Shown in pieces: positions 9,833 to 21,842 of a DNA stretch of 64,000 nt (the first letter of the stretch is position 1; every line of letters starts with the position of its first letter). Under the pieces are notes generated by a model. That model did not search any database, was not told the origin of the DNA, and saw only the letters and a program-made list of their open reading frames with translations. Source of the DNA: Amyloporia xantha (taxonomy: Eukaryota > Basidiomycota > Agaricomycetes > Polyporales > Adustoporiaceae). A program made the translations under genes and the position numbers. The DNA lies in contig JAYKKR010000001.1 in assembly GCA_036971615.1 (NCBI GenBank), positions 2,418,001 through 2,482,000 of the forward strand, read 5' to 3'.

Positions 9833-11990
9833 ATGGCTTCTGAACCTCCATTTCATGACAATGAACCTACCAACTATTCTACCGACAGCTTCGGTGGACA
9901 CGCTCCCCGTGGACACAGCTACAGCGGGTCCAGTGCCAACCTTCTCCAGAACGACGAATACGCTCTGGGAAACATGCAGCCTGAATACGACTCGTCTTAC
10001 AAACCTCCTTTTGTCGATAACGGCTATGCCTACGACCCGGCAACCTACTCGAGTGACACTTTAGCAGACAAGCAGCAGAGTATGCCATATGCACCGGCTG
10101 TAGGACCATACGGAAAGTCAGAGACTATCCAAGGTCTGGGTAAGGCATACTATCAAATAACCTACCGCCTATGTTCTCATTCTTGTCGCAGAGTATTCCG
10201 AGCCTTTTCCTGCCCAGCCCCCACAACCGCCACTGAAGGAACCAAACGCGTTTCAGAGATACTTTGGACTATATCCCTTGGAACAGAGAATAGCAGACAA
10301 ACGTCGCGGTGTAGGGGTACAAAGGCGGCCTTTTGTTGGTATGTGTATACTCGAAAGTGGCTTTGAATGCTGCTCATTCTTCGTGCATAGTTTGGGCTCT
10401 TACTCTGACCATGCTTGCCATACTAATTTACGAACTGGTGGTCAACGACAAGGCGCAGGGGACACCAGTATCTTTCAAGGTTCGCCTTGCGCTGCATGTT
10501 TATGGTGAATATATTCTGATTGTCCTCCCACAGCCAGTTGTTAATCCCATGCTAGGGCCATCAGAGAGCGCGCTGATCAACGTAGGTGCCCGTTTCCCCG
10601 CTTGTATGAAGAATGTCTCGGCCATTCCTCCAAGTACATTGATTGCGTGTACGTAAATCGCTTACAACATCCGAGACAATCCTGACAAGCCCAGGTTAGG
10701 CTTGAACGACACAGCGAATCCTGTTACTAGTGCATGTACTGTGGAAGATGTATGTGGCTTTGGCGGGTTTCACGATAAGACTCCCAACCAGTCGTTTAGG
10801 TAACGGTCTCTAATAATCATAACTTGCCTTAGACTTGACAAGCTATTCTTCAAAGATTCGTTACCCCGATTTTCCTCCACGCAGGCATTATTCATTATCT
10901 TCTGAATATGCTAGCACAGATGACCGTCTCCGCACAAGTAAGTTGCCGCGGCTGCGATGCGAAAAGAGTGTCTCATGTGTTCTTTCAGGTCGAGTGTGAG
11001 ATGGGATCAGTCTTTTTTATTGTGCTGTACATGGCTTCCGGAACCTTCGGGTAAGTGCGATCATACCGGTGTGGTCAGCCCGCGATCTGATATGCCACAG
11101 TAATGTTCTCGGAGGGAACTTCGCTCTGGTTGGCGTACCGTCTGTGGGAGCCAGTGGAGCCATCTTTGGCACAACGGCGGTAAGTTTGACATCTCGATAG
11201 GTTCCTCATGGGACTAAGGGGCCATTACTCACAATTACCAAGATTGCGTGGATAGACTTGTTCGCGCACTGGAGATATCATTACAGGCCGGGCACGAGGG
11301 TGCGCCCCTTCTCGCACGAGTTCGTGTAATACGTCTAACAGTTCAATTGTGTTGGATCTAAATAGCTCGCATGGCTGATCGTTGAAACCGTAGTTGGTAT
11401 TGGCCTCGGGTTCATCCCATGTACGTCGCTGTCGTCACAAGCTTCTGTCCTACAAGAAATTAACGTTTCCCACAGATGTCGACAATTTCGGTTGGCCCGT
11501 CTCTTTCTCCTTGGAATCTTCGGATACTGACCTCGGGCTTAGCGCATCTGGGTGGCCTTCTGATGGGTCTCCTCACGGGAATGGCGTTCTACCCGATCAT
11601 TAGTCCTTCGACGAGACACAGGGCCATCGTCATTGGCTTTAGATTGGCAGCCATCCCACTGGCGATCGTGCTCTTTGTGGTTTTGCTGCGCAATTTCTAC
11701 ACGTCTGATCCATATGCAGGTACGTCACGCGGTGGGCTCTGGGATGAGCAATGATGCTCACTGCAGGTGCTTCTCAGCGTGTTCGTGGTGTCGATACCTA
11801 TCTTGTATACCCACCTCTTCGAACGATCATTGCAAAGGGTACGTCCATGTTACGGTCAATGATTTTGCTCGTGCTCATTCGGAGTTGCTGTCATTTGCAG
11901 AACTGGTATGTTACCTTGAGACCCAACCTGGTCTCCGTTAATATACTGACACTAGAATTCTTAGGATTATCAACTTCAACTTCATTTTGA
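9833..11990 (+). CDS. Rhomboid-family intramembrane serine protease
   Basis: Fifteen short exons (9833-10139, 10192-10338, 10391-10489, 10534-10652, 10695-10799, 10856-10936, 10989-11050, 11101-11179, 11243-11299, 11366-11420, 11476-11490, 11543-11719, 11778-11838, 11901-11905, 11965-11990) sum to 1395 nt (464 aa). A ~130-residue cytosolic Pro/Tyr-rich tail precedes the first membrane segment (VWALTLTMLAILIYELV). The rhomboid core shows FLHAGIIHYLLNMLAQ, the catalytic serine in GVPSVGASGAIFG, a Trp-Arg motif (IDLFAHWRYHY), and the catalytic histidine in NFAHLGGLLMG. The C-terminus is Cys-rich (CSWCRYLSC). Two exons are tiny (15 and 5 nt). The last splice is uncertain: reading through after 11838/11901 would stop at 11919. 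Confidence 0.88.
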
Positions 11991-12337
11991 TAGCATTTGT
12001 TCGCACTGGAGGTACTGGTTAGGATTATGGTGTTCGTTTAGGATTGCATTTTATACCAACTCGAGCACATGGGACTTTTTTTCTTTCGCATGGACATACA
12101 CCTCGCTTTGCTACATTCTTTGACATACTTATACTTATTGACGCGATCAACGCTGGCGGACGCTGGATACACTTAATACCATGTATGGGAGTCTGGATTC
12201 GTGTTGATTCTTGTATCGAACAGTAATAGTGAATGCTATAGTGAATAAAGTAACTGGAAGCCATCAAATCCCGTGGCGCTGCTTTCAAACAGAGTGGATA
12301 GTACATGTATGGCTCCTTCATGAGGCAACAATCTTTC
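11991..12337. other. Convergent intergenic region
   Basis: About 350 AT-richer bases lie between the rhomboid stop (+) and the orphan gene stop (-), so both 3' ends fall here. No coding signal was found. Confidence 0.45.
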
Positions 12338-13411
12338 TCATGAAAACCCAGGATGTGATGGGGCATCAGACGTTGGACTGTCACGAAACGCGAACTCGTG
12401 CTGGTCCGGATGAGGGGCGACTGTGTCGACCGATGTAGAGCCGGGCGAAGTAGGAGACATCGCCGTAGAATCCTTAGTAGGGTTTCGAGAGTTTGAGAAA
12501 TCCATCACAGGAGTTGGCAACGCGTGAAATGTGGACAATGCCTTGGATAGGTCGTCCAACTAGGAAAGACAGAAAAAGTAAATTCAGAACGGGACTTTGT
12601 CAATCAGGTCACGAATAAATACCTTATTCATGATACCGTCGATGGCCGTCCGCCTACTATTAAACGTCTCTGTGAGATTCGCGAACTCAGCGTCCCTGGC
12701 TGCTTTCCTCTCATCCTCGGGATCTTCCCACTCCTCCGTCGTACTGCGGGCCGGGCCCCCAGTCGCCCGCCCTGCAGCGCCTGGCGCGCGTTTGGCACCT
12801 CTGGCCTCACTGGAGCCGACGCCCTCCATCTGAAGGTGCATGCCCGCTATATCGCTCTGCAGCCCGCGTATGCGGGCGAGGTGAGACCAGAGTTCGTCCC
12901 TCGTCAGATCAAAGTCGGTGCCAGAGGCATCCCTCTCTCTGCTTCTGTCAGACATAGGCGACATCATCACACCCACAAGGGTGCCAGAGAACGGATCGTA
13001 GACGAGTTCCGGCGCCGCAGAGGAGGGGCTCGTGGCAGACGAGCGCAGGGCTTGCGCAGAGGTGCTTGCTGTCTGTTCAGAGCGTTCTACTGAGCCGGCA
13101 CTGGCTGCCGTTGTTAGCCTTGGCCTGCCTGGACGAGTGCTGGCCTGCTGTGGGTCCTCACTGACTCGGTGTCCCAGTAGCTCTGCGAGTACAGCGTCGT
13201 GTGGTGTAGATAGAGCTGCGGTGAGAGCACGATCTAGAGACGACCGTGTACTAGAAGTATCGTCCACGTCAGGCTTGTGAGGAGAGTGTGAGCGGGCATC
13301 TATAGACTTCCTAGGGGAAGTGTGGGAGGTGTTGCGTTCGTCAGGCTTGGATGGGAGACGCCATGAGCCCAGCATGCTGTTAGATGCTGTTACATAAAGT
13401 GCAATTGCCAT
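12338..13411 (-). CDS. Orphan hypothetical protein with predicted C-terminal helical segment
   Basis: Two exons, 13411-12623 and 12559-12338, are joined by a 63-nt intron (GTATTT donor, CTAG acceptor) and total 1011 nt (336 aa). The N-terminus starts with a short hydrophobic stretch (MAIALYVTASNSMLGSW). Disordered Ser/Pro/Ala-rich sequence follows, then a Glu/Arg/Lys helical block across the splice junction (DERKAARDAEFANLTETFNS, then LDDLSKALSTF). I do not recognise the family. Length arithmetic and the clean intron argue that it is real and not a chance frame. Confidence 0.6.
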
Positions 13412-14913
13412 ATCCGGCTCGTAGACAGTGATCTGCAGTGGCGCGCAACAGGCGCCCGCTTCAACGACCCTGACACAAAGTAACAGCGTCCTGACATGTC
13501 ACGCGTACGGCAGGACCGTTGCCCGCTGGACTCTATCGTCCTCAACATATTATCCTTGGGTCATTAGCTTTCCATACGTACAGCGGAAATCACCCATGAA
13601 TTCAAATCCATATGATAAATGGTATTCCTAGGCTCCGGTTGATATCGGTGAAAGGGAGATTAATCAAATCCGTACCGAATATGATTCCAGGCTGACAAGG
13701 CCCCATATCTAGCCGCCTGCAGGATGTCTTTGAATGATATTTTCTCTTCATTCAAATCGTGAGTACAAAGAGTCTTGCAAATGCTAATGAAACGAGCAAC
13801 TTTTGTCAATGGCAGCAAAGGTATTGGTCTGATTATGTCACCGCAGAAAAAAACAGGTACGGATGCCATCGTCGGGCAGTCATTTCGGACCCAAGTGGAT
13901 AAGTACGAAATATCTTCATCTCTCCTTGGGCATCTTTATATCAAAGAACATGTGGTTGAGTAACAAAACAACCTGATTAGCTGTCGTAAGCTCGCTGCTA
14001 CCATACGAACAAACGCCTAATTTTTTTTTCATAGAATGACAAGCTCGTCAATGGAGCGTGCTTCACCGCTCAAATATGCGAGTTGTCTCCTTGTGGTCGC
14101 CGTGATGTAATCATGGCAGATATAAATTCATTGGCTCGCCACCCGTTCCCCTTGTCCGGGAAAGTTCAGTTCATCTTTCTGACACCTCCGCGGACGTGTC
14201 CGTTATGAAGGTGAGAATGCCGGTCGGTTTACTTTTTATGGACACGTCCCATTTGGTTGGCCGCCAGTAATAGCAGATGGAGCGAATTTCTACCATGGCA
14301 GCGCTGTTGGAAATTTCACGGTCTCGCCCCTGTGGAGAAGGGCCCGGTCCTTGGGTGTTGAAATATGCAGCTGCATCTCATCGCGCCGCCCCCACTGTAC
14401 ATGGGTCGGGGACCGTACTATCGTCTCTGTGGCTTCGACGAGCCTTGGCACTGGGCATCGCCAGACCGTCTGTGAATTATCCTGAAACATCTAATGGATA
14501 TCGAAGTCTAGGTTCCAGGTTGTGTCATGAATCATATGAATGCACTTACATCTTCTAGAAGTCCACGCACACTCGTGTAATATATTTGCTTTCGACCCCG
14601 TCAGGCGCTTGGAAACGGGCGGAGCGCCGTCGAGAACGACCAGTGGCTGCGACAAGAAATTTGTATGGATAATAGCGGCAGAGATACAGTAAAAAGTTAT
14701 CTACATGAATAGAATGTGAAGACGAAACGAGGGTAGCAAGAGGACGGGTACTGCTGCTATATGACTTCCAAGAAGACGGGTGAGGACTATATACACGAGT
14801 AGGGTAGGTCTATAGCAAGGAATACATTACGACAGCCAACGGATCTAATCTGAGAAGATGTGAGCATGGACAGCCGTATCAACTCGATCGGGAATAAAGG
14901 GGTAAATAAGGCT
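13412..14913. other. Gene-free stretch, orphan gene to REX4-like gene
   Basis: 1.5 kb with no supportable gene. A 69-codon minus-strand frame at 13660-13869 has no recognisable features. Near 14190-14250 a GGACGTGTCC and a GGACACGTCC form a short inverted pair ~60 bp apart. Confidence 0.4.
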
Positions 14914-15809
14914 TCAGAGATAGCAGCGCGAGAATGTGCTCGGAGGGAGGGCGCAAGGCCACTGCCCCTTCGAGACGGCGCTCTCCCACTCGGTGGCATG
15001 GGAGCGGTACAAGTCGAGTGCAGCACGCGCGTTCTCGAGCTGCGGGTGAGGAAGCGTCAGAAGGCGGCGGTAAGCGTGATTACCTGGGCGATGGTCGGCC
15101 CGTGGTTCGATATACGTACAACGTCAACCTTGCTGTCTTGCACTCGGCGTCGCATCAGGTGCCACATCAGAGTCTGCAGGCCGATCACCTGGTTCGGCGT
15201 CCGCAATGCGTTTCTAAACGGCACATAAAGGGCGACGTCCCGTGTCGCCACCGCAGGATGGGGTATGCCGAGGACTGTGTGCAAATGACCAGATATCAAA
15301 TAAGAATGAGCATGACATCGCAATAGCGGACCAAAGAAAATGGCGCGCACCGGAGAAGTCATGCCAGAGCGAATGCCCCACGAGCACTTTGGTTCTGAAT
15401 AAACCCGCCACGTGCTGCTGGACATCGTTGAATGGCATTGCCCCATTAGCTGAGACGTAACGGACGTGCCAGTGAATACGCCATGATATCATAGCATTTA
15501 AGCGGAGTCCAATGCGCGTGAGCCATGCAAACCTACCGGGATCCAGGTTGGCGGCTTCGATGCCTGTTGTACTGGTTCGGTGGTCGGTCACAGGCCTCGT
15601 GGGCTGCACATAAGTATGAAATACAGTCTGTCCCGTGTAGTCCACAATTGCAACGCGGCTACATAAGCGAAATTAAGCAGATACAACAGAAGGTGGCCAC
15701 TTAAGACGTACGCAAGCATAGGGGTGCTCCCTCCGGGGCCGCAACCAACGCAAGTCGTCGACACGCTCAGGAAGACCTCAGGGGCAGGAATGGCGTATTT
15801 CTGAGCCAT
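14914..15809 (-). CDS. REX4/ISG20-fold protein lacking the DEDD catalytic residues
   Basis: Five exons (15809-15712, 15658-15537, 15449-15351, 15274-15084, 15039-14914) sum to 636 nt (211 aa). The fold of REX4-type 3'-5' exonucleases is clear: GCGPGGSTP, LARVAIVDYTGQTVFHTYV, PTRPVTDHRTSTTGI, KVLVGHSLWHDFSVLGIPHP, ATRDVALY, and GLQTLMWHLMRRRVQD. Where active family members have D-C-E-M-V-G, this protein reads S-T-T-C-V-G, so the first two metal ligands are missing. The last acidic position (usually in H-x4-D-A) is Asn in LENARAALDLY. The Asp of WHDF and of TRD remain. It is probably a non-catalytic paralogue; activity by another mechanism is not excluded. Confidence 0.75.
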
Positions 15810-17246
15810 GTTGGGACTTCTGCTGCGAGAGTTCTGACTTCCATCCTCGACGAAGACGAGCCTTTGTATCTGGTCGAATAATGGGGCTATGATGGTCTGT
15901 CAAAGATCTCCGCGAGTTGGACATACGATGAGCTAGCTAAGCATGTCTGAGGACTTGGCTGCGAGGTTGCCACAGTGCAGGAGAATGTTGAGACAGAGCC
16001 ATGGGCGATGCCCTTCCACGGCGGTCAAGACAGACGATGTTCGAATCGCGACGTGATGCGAAATGGAGCGGTCTTGTCCTCGGGATTACAAGAGAACAAA
16101 ACACACACAGTCGAAAGAGCCGTCAGTGTGCGGTCTTTGAGACGACAGATCCCCGGCGGTAACTAAATCTGGCAGCGAAGATTGGGGCCCGTCGACGATC
16201 TGGGGGGGCAAAGATCCAGATTCTGCATTATCGTGTGCGAGGCTCGGTCTTCCCGGGCTCATGCAAATGACGATGAAGACGATGGACTCCCTCGGTTCGG
16301 CATAATGGACGAATTGAGTGGCAATTTATCGAGACGCCACCAAGATTGATAGAAAGCGTACCGTGGCCAGACAGAACTTATTGTTCGTCATAGTTCAATC
16401 AGCGCGTACTGAGAGTACGTCAGCTTCACGCTCTCAACGTCCAAGTACTCAGCATGAAGGGTCATTATAGACAAGCGGAGCTGGCCCGCCCTGTTACGTG
16501 GGCGTTTAGAATGTTTGGTTCCGAGGCGATAATTAACGTTTGCTCGTCCCCAGATCCAGATCTTCGACGCCCGACAGGTCCATTTTCGGCAATGCCTGTG
16601 TTCGCTCACCGCGGCCTTGGGTTTCCTTGCAGTCTGCCCTCATGGGCATTGATTACAGGTCTCTACTGACCTTGAAGACTTTCACGATTAAGTGTCAACA
16701 ATACACACAAAGAAATTCACTCGTAATCAACACACCTTGCGTAACAGGTACACCGCGACTTTATTGGTTGATCACCGGTCTTTACCCACCTTGGAGGTGA
16801 TGGGCAGAATCGTCTCCCATACTAAGCACTAAAGGTATGTTACAGCACCATTGCACTGAACACTTTTCCAGCCCTAGCACATGTTCGATATGTCGCGCCA
16901 CAGCGCCTACCTTATTGGAATCTCAATTGAACGGGGCAATCGCCTAGCTAAGGCTAGCTTGGCTTGTCCGGATCACGAATAGTCTTTGAAACAGATCTGA
17001 ACGCTCCATTGGCAGGTATTGGTTATGCATATACGCCTGTCACATGCCGTGGTACCCAATGACGCCAGACGCCAGACTGAGCCTGGGACGGGAACATTGG
17101 TCTATTGGCCTCTGCAACAAATCTGAACATGCTCCTCCAACGTATGTCTCCACTCAACGATCAATTTAGTATTCTGTCATGCATTGCACATCCACCGCGA
17201 TGACAGTGACACAGGCTAGCGAACGTCAAGCTATGTCGACGCTATT
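15810..17246. other. Gene-free stretch with a decayed direct repeat
   Basis: 1.44 kb without a supportable gene. Two imperfect ~30-bp copies (around 16648-16676 and 16767-16797, both reading like TTGAT..CRGGTCTYTAC..ACCTTG) suggest a degenerate duplication or transposon remnant. Upstream bases belong to the promoter of the REX4-like gene. Confidence 0.4.
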
Positions 17247-19178
17247 TTATGCAGCCCGAGAAAGCCTCTTGCTTCGCACTCGCCACAAGCGCCTACGTAG
17301 CAGCCGCCACTTCCAACCTTCTTCGTTTTTCCGCTTGAATCGTAGTGCGTCCCCAACGCGTATTCTGCGCACACGTACGCCAGGCCGTGGCTCGTCCTTC
17401 ACTTCCTGCTCGGCTGCCATTTCCTTGCGCATCCCTTCGACAGACTCCTGAGAGCGTACGGCAGTATCTGCCACTTCCAAGATGCCCTGTTTGATCGCCA
17501 GCGAGGCAAGACGCCGTCGTACCTTGTCGTCAACCACGCGCAGGCCCCAACGGCGTACGAAATCCTGCACGAGCGCTCGCGCCCGAACTCCGCATCTTAC
17601 GGTCCGCTTCAGAGGTCGCATAAGGCCGAACAGAGTGGTGCCGTTTGGACGTAACGTGGGACGCGCTCGCAAGAGTTCATCTATGTCACTCCTCAGAGCA
17701 TGAAATTCCGCAAGACCGGTTTGTCGGCGAGGCATCAGGTGTAGGTGGAGAATGTCTCGACAGACGTTCGTCCACACACGCGCGGGCTTCTTTGGCAGCT
17801 CTTGGAAGAAGAACATCGTCGCCTCGAGGGCCATCTGACGTTGTCCCATCTGAAGGAAGGCACGGACGATGTGATGAACGACACGAGGGGGTGTGCGGGA
17901 CCACTCCGCGGCGGTGACAGATGGCATATTCTGCATAAGAGTCCGGAATCGCATCTGACGCGTGGATGACGAGTCATTTTCGCTCTGCTCTAGAACGTTA
18001 AGTGTGGATGACCGATCCCGTCGGGCAACGTCTCTTCGAACCGCACCTCTACGCTCGCTTGTGAAGAACTCCAGCCAGATCGGTAGCGGCACAGAAGTAC
18101 CCTCTTCTCGGGCTCGCTCCATCTGCAGGTTCCAAGCGACCTCCCACCCTGCTCCGCCCATGATCGTATTCCGTACTCTTAGTTGACGTGTCAACAGGTC
18201 TGGACTGATCCCCTCAGCTTGCATTCGCTTCAGCAGTCGCCTCGCGGTGTGATAGTACGACAGTCGGATAGCAAGCGCAATCAACAGATTGAACGAACGG
18301 GTGGAATGGAATGGTCGAAAATAATCGTGATAGTGAAGGAGGGTCTTGTAGGCAGGAGGCGGATCCAGGGTACGAAGATGGAGAAGGTTTTCGTATAGTT
18401 CATCCGCAGATTGAGGGTCTGGTATGCCATTAATACGGACAGGTTCGAAGGACCCATAGTAAACAGCGCGGGGCAGCAAGTCGGGCGTAGACATGGAAGC
18501 GGTTATGTCAGGCCATGGAGGGTCGGTCTCGTCGGATGGTGTTGGACGAAGACCAGGGTCCACTGCCGTCGTGTCCTCTACCGTAAGGCAGTCCACATGA
18601 ATCGGTGTCAGAGCAGACAGCCAGGACTTAGCCAAATGTTTGCGCCGACCGCCACTAGCTGAGAACACGTCGTGTGGTATAGGTATCGTGTCCTCATCAA
18701 CAGAGTCCATCTTCCCGGCTGCTGCATTCGCCTCAAGAGAGGGCTGGGCTCTTCCGCGGACAACATTCTGTCTCGCGAGATGTATTTTCGTCTTGTCTGC
18801 GTTAACCCTAGATCGAAACGACATGCGTCCCCCCGATTCAATTGATTCCACGGAGTCCCCGTCGTGCATGAAGAGCTGACTGACCCACGATGTCCTATGT
18901 TATGATTACAAGTAAAGATACCATGAGATGCAATATGCTATGAGACTGCAAGTTACGCACGATGACTTCGGAGCTGAGCTTTCACCCGACTTCGCGCTCG
19001 AGCGTCCGTCACCACGCTTGACATCCTCGCCCGCCACGGTACTCCGTTGGGCTACATTCGATGAATGGAATGTACGTGTGGGCCTCGTCCTGGCCCAAGC
19101 CCGGCTGGCTGCGGCCTGCAAGATAGACGGGAAAGTGACAGCGGCAGTATTCGCGATACGAGTTCCATGATGAAGCAT
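17247..19178 (-). CDS. Mitochondrial PPR-like protein
   Basis: Two exons (19178-18961, 18894-17247) joined by a 66-nt intron total 1866 nt (621 aa). The first ~45 residues form a typical mitochondrial presequence: Arg/Ala/Ser-rich, no acidic residues, with SRAWARTRPTRTFHSS. The middle contains helical pairs of the PPR kind, for example STRSFNLLIALAIRLSYYH with TARRLLKRMQAEGISPD, and TPPRVVHHIVRAFLQMGQR with MALEATMFFFQELP. The C-terminus is strongly basic (WKWRLLRRRLWRVRSKR). PPR proteins bind organellar RNA in processing or translation. The repeats are degenerate, so the call is by pattern; another mitochondrial helical-repeat protein is possible. Confidence 0.6.
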
Positions 19179-19622
19179 GCATGGACATTCCACCACGGTA
19201 CAGACTCGCTGAGAATACTCCAGAGCAACGAGCAAGGAGGACAGTATGATGAGCGGACACTGCAGTCTGCAGCCAGTGACCGAAATTTTGCCACGTGAGC
19301 GCTGTGACGCGACGCGACTTGCCGAGCTGTCCGAGCGCGGGTCGAGCACGCGGATACTCGTCGCAAGAATCTTCCAAATTCCAACACGAAATTGACATGA
19401 CATTCCAGGACTACGTATATGCAATGAGCGTACATATTGTGTAAAGCAAATGAATAAGGGAACCACAGCATGGATGATGAATGAGCGTATGAGTGAGTAT
19501 GACGGAGATGAAGGAAATAACACGACGAAGCATGGACAAGGAATGACTACTCCCAGGAGGACCGCATTATGGGACGTTAAGATCCTGGTCACAAAGTATG
19601 AACCCAAATAGAAAAGAATCCG
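19179..19622. other. Intergenic, PPR gene promoter side
   Basis: About 440 bases hold the PPR-like gene's 5' flank and the STS1 3' flank. No distinct element was recognised. Confidence 0.4.
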
Positions 19623-20938
19623 CTATAGCTCCTCCATGGGTTGCTTCCCCACGAGCCAGCCCACCTTCAAGACCCAGTGATCTCGGATCTGCCTCATTAC
19701 TTCAAGCCCATTCCCCTTCGCCTGTGCATACTCATCCAGTCCCCTCTCCCAGCTGCGCACCGTCTCCGAGCCGAACATACCCCCTTCACGGTTGACAACT
19801 TGATCGACGCGATCAACCCAAGCTTTCCACTCATCCCTCAGCCGAGGGAGAAGTTGTGGAGCGAGAGAAGCTTGTGTGAGTGCAGGTTGTGAAAGAATGT
19901 GCGACGTGAGGGCAGAAAGGAAAAGGAACGTTTCCGTAGGATGTGACCGATCCCTGTGCTGCGATTGGATTGCAGCGGCATGCGAAGACGTGTGCGACTT
20001 TGACGAGGACGTGTCGGATTCAGCGGGAATTGCGACGTAGGAGAAATACGGCAGATACGAGAAGCATGCTGAGACAAATTCGGCAATGTGTGGTCGTAGG
20101 CGAGAGATGATGTATTCGTCACGCATCCCATTGGAAGGTGTGGCAATCTGTACTGGCGAGCCAAAAGTGGACCCCATGGACGGTCGGGCAGACCCGAAGC
20201 CCGTCGCCGGCTGCAGATTCGAGCGATTACTGCCGAATCCTCCAGCACCGAAGCCAAACGAAGTGGATGGACCAGGCTGCGAAAACGGCGAATTCGAGTA
20301 GGGATACGCGTCGCGAAGTTTACTGGCGGCCGTGGCCAATGCTTGTATAGCCGTCTCTAATGTTGGCCGAGGTATCAGCGACAGAATCGCCAATTTCAAT
20401 GACGGTTGCGAAGCAAGAAGGGCGGATAGTAATGGCAGAAGAGATTGCTGAGGCAAGCTCGCTATCACCACCACCACCAGTAACATGCAGAGCTGAAACA
20501 GGTGGATAACTTACCAAGCAAGACGCCGACATCGACATCGGTCTCATCATTGGGTGATGTGGCCTTGTTCCCCTTGTTGTTCTTCTCGTCCTTCACCGTA
20601 GTCACAAGCGCAGGTGTGGTGCGTGCCCGTTTAGGCGCGGCACGCTTCGGTCGCTCTGGGGTAGGACTTCTGTCCATATCATCATCCCGGGCATGTTTGT
20701 TCTCGGGCTCGTCGTCAGGTTCATGCCGCCGCTTCGCCATACGCACTGGTGATGCTTGATGATTGTTGCTCGAAGTATTCCATGTTGATTGCGGCGTATA
20801 TGAAGGTGCAGAGGGCCAACTAGCCATGGTATTCGTGGAGGAGAGACCGAAACCAAATCCCAAAGGTGATGGTGAGTGGTTGACTGGTCCACGATGAAAG
20901 TCGACCTGGAGATGCGGATGAGTGACTACGTTCGCCAT
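19623..20938 (-). CDS. STS1: Tethering factor for nuclear proteasome (Sts1/Cut8 family)
   Basis: Exon 1 is 20938-20515 and exon 2 is 20461-19623; the 53-nt intron is phase 1 and the total is 1263 nt (420 aa). The first ~130 residues are disordered and carry a bipartite basic cluster (RPKRAAPKRARTT) after an acidic stretch, as expected for a nuclear protein. The Cut8 helical domain follows: SLPQQSLLPLLSALLASQP, LSLIPRPTLETAIQALATA. The C-terminal half contains LRDEWKAWVDRVDQVVNREG. Sts1/Cut8 holds the 26S proteasome at the nuclear envelope. An earlier AG acceptor in the intron would put exon 2 out of frame, so the acceptor before 20461 was chosen. Confidence 0.88.
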
Positions 20939-21842
20939 TGTTCGAAGTCGTAGTGTCCGTTTGTGGCTTGCTTTAGGACTACAGCTGAAAGGCGTACGCA
21001 AGGAAGCAATCCACCGCCAAGAGAGGCAGGCGCCGCCAACTCCGCAACGCCTGCCCTAACTTCTCCTTCACGTGATATGTTTCAGTCCTCTTAAGCGCGT
21101 CAGTTTTCTTTGTCGTTGTGTTTCCCGCAACATCATCTGTCGGGACGGCGCTGTCGCTGTGAGTCGCTGTTTTATGTTCAGTCTGCGGTGACGAGAAACA
21201 ATGACAAGAATCGCTACTTCGAAGCTCTCGGGCTAGTGAACATACATCATATACCCAAATTTCCGAGCTTTATTTGGAGGATCTTTGTCGTACAGGCGTA
21301 TACTGATCGTTTTTCTCTCCTAGAACAAGAAGCCATGCAGGGTAGACAATGTATTTTATGGTGAGTAGCTTCCCGCATATGCTACGAGGGATGAATAACA
21401 TAGAGTCAAGTCCTGATCTCGTCTAAAGGACGAGCTGTGACGAGTATACCATGCTAATTCTGACGTTATCTTGTTGCTGCATATATTGTTCATCGTCTGA
21501 CTGATATTCTCATTTTCTAGAAATAAATGGTCAGTTTTTTGTCCTGCAAATCCTGAAATGATTATTCTCTATATTTCAACGGCCTGAGGACCTTCGCGGT
21601 CCCTGATGACAATATGCCAATCAATGTCTTCAACCGGATGATCGCCCACCTTGCCTGCTTTACTTCCTGATACTTGTTTATGCTAACGTCCTCTACACAG
21701 GTCAGATATTGTTCGTGCTGAAAGTTGCATTGCTGTGAGAAATCTTTGTAATTAGGGTTCGGGGGTCTGTCGTAGTGTACAGTGTGTACCTAATAAAATG
21801 TAACCTAGTAATGGATGTACCTGACATCGTTCATGCATTCTA
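20939..21842. other. Intergenic, STS1 promoter and CAS1 3' flank
   Basis: About 900 bases with no supportable gene. An 84-codon plus-strand frame at 21110-21364 has no recognisable motif. Confidence 0.4.
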
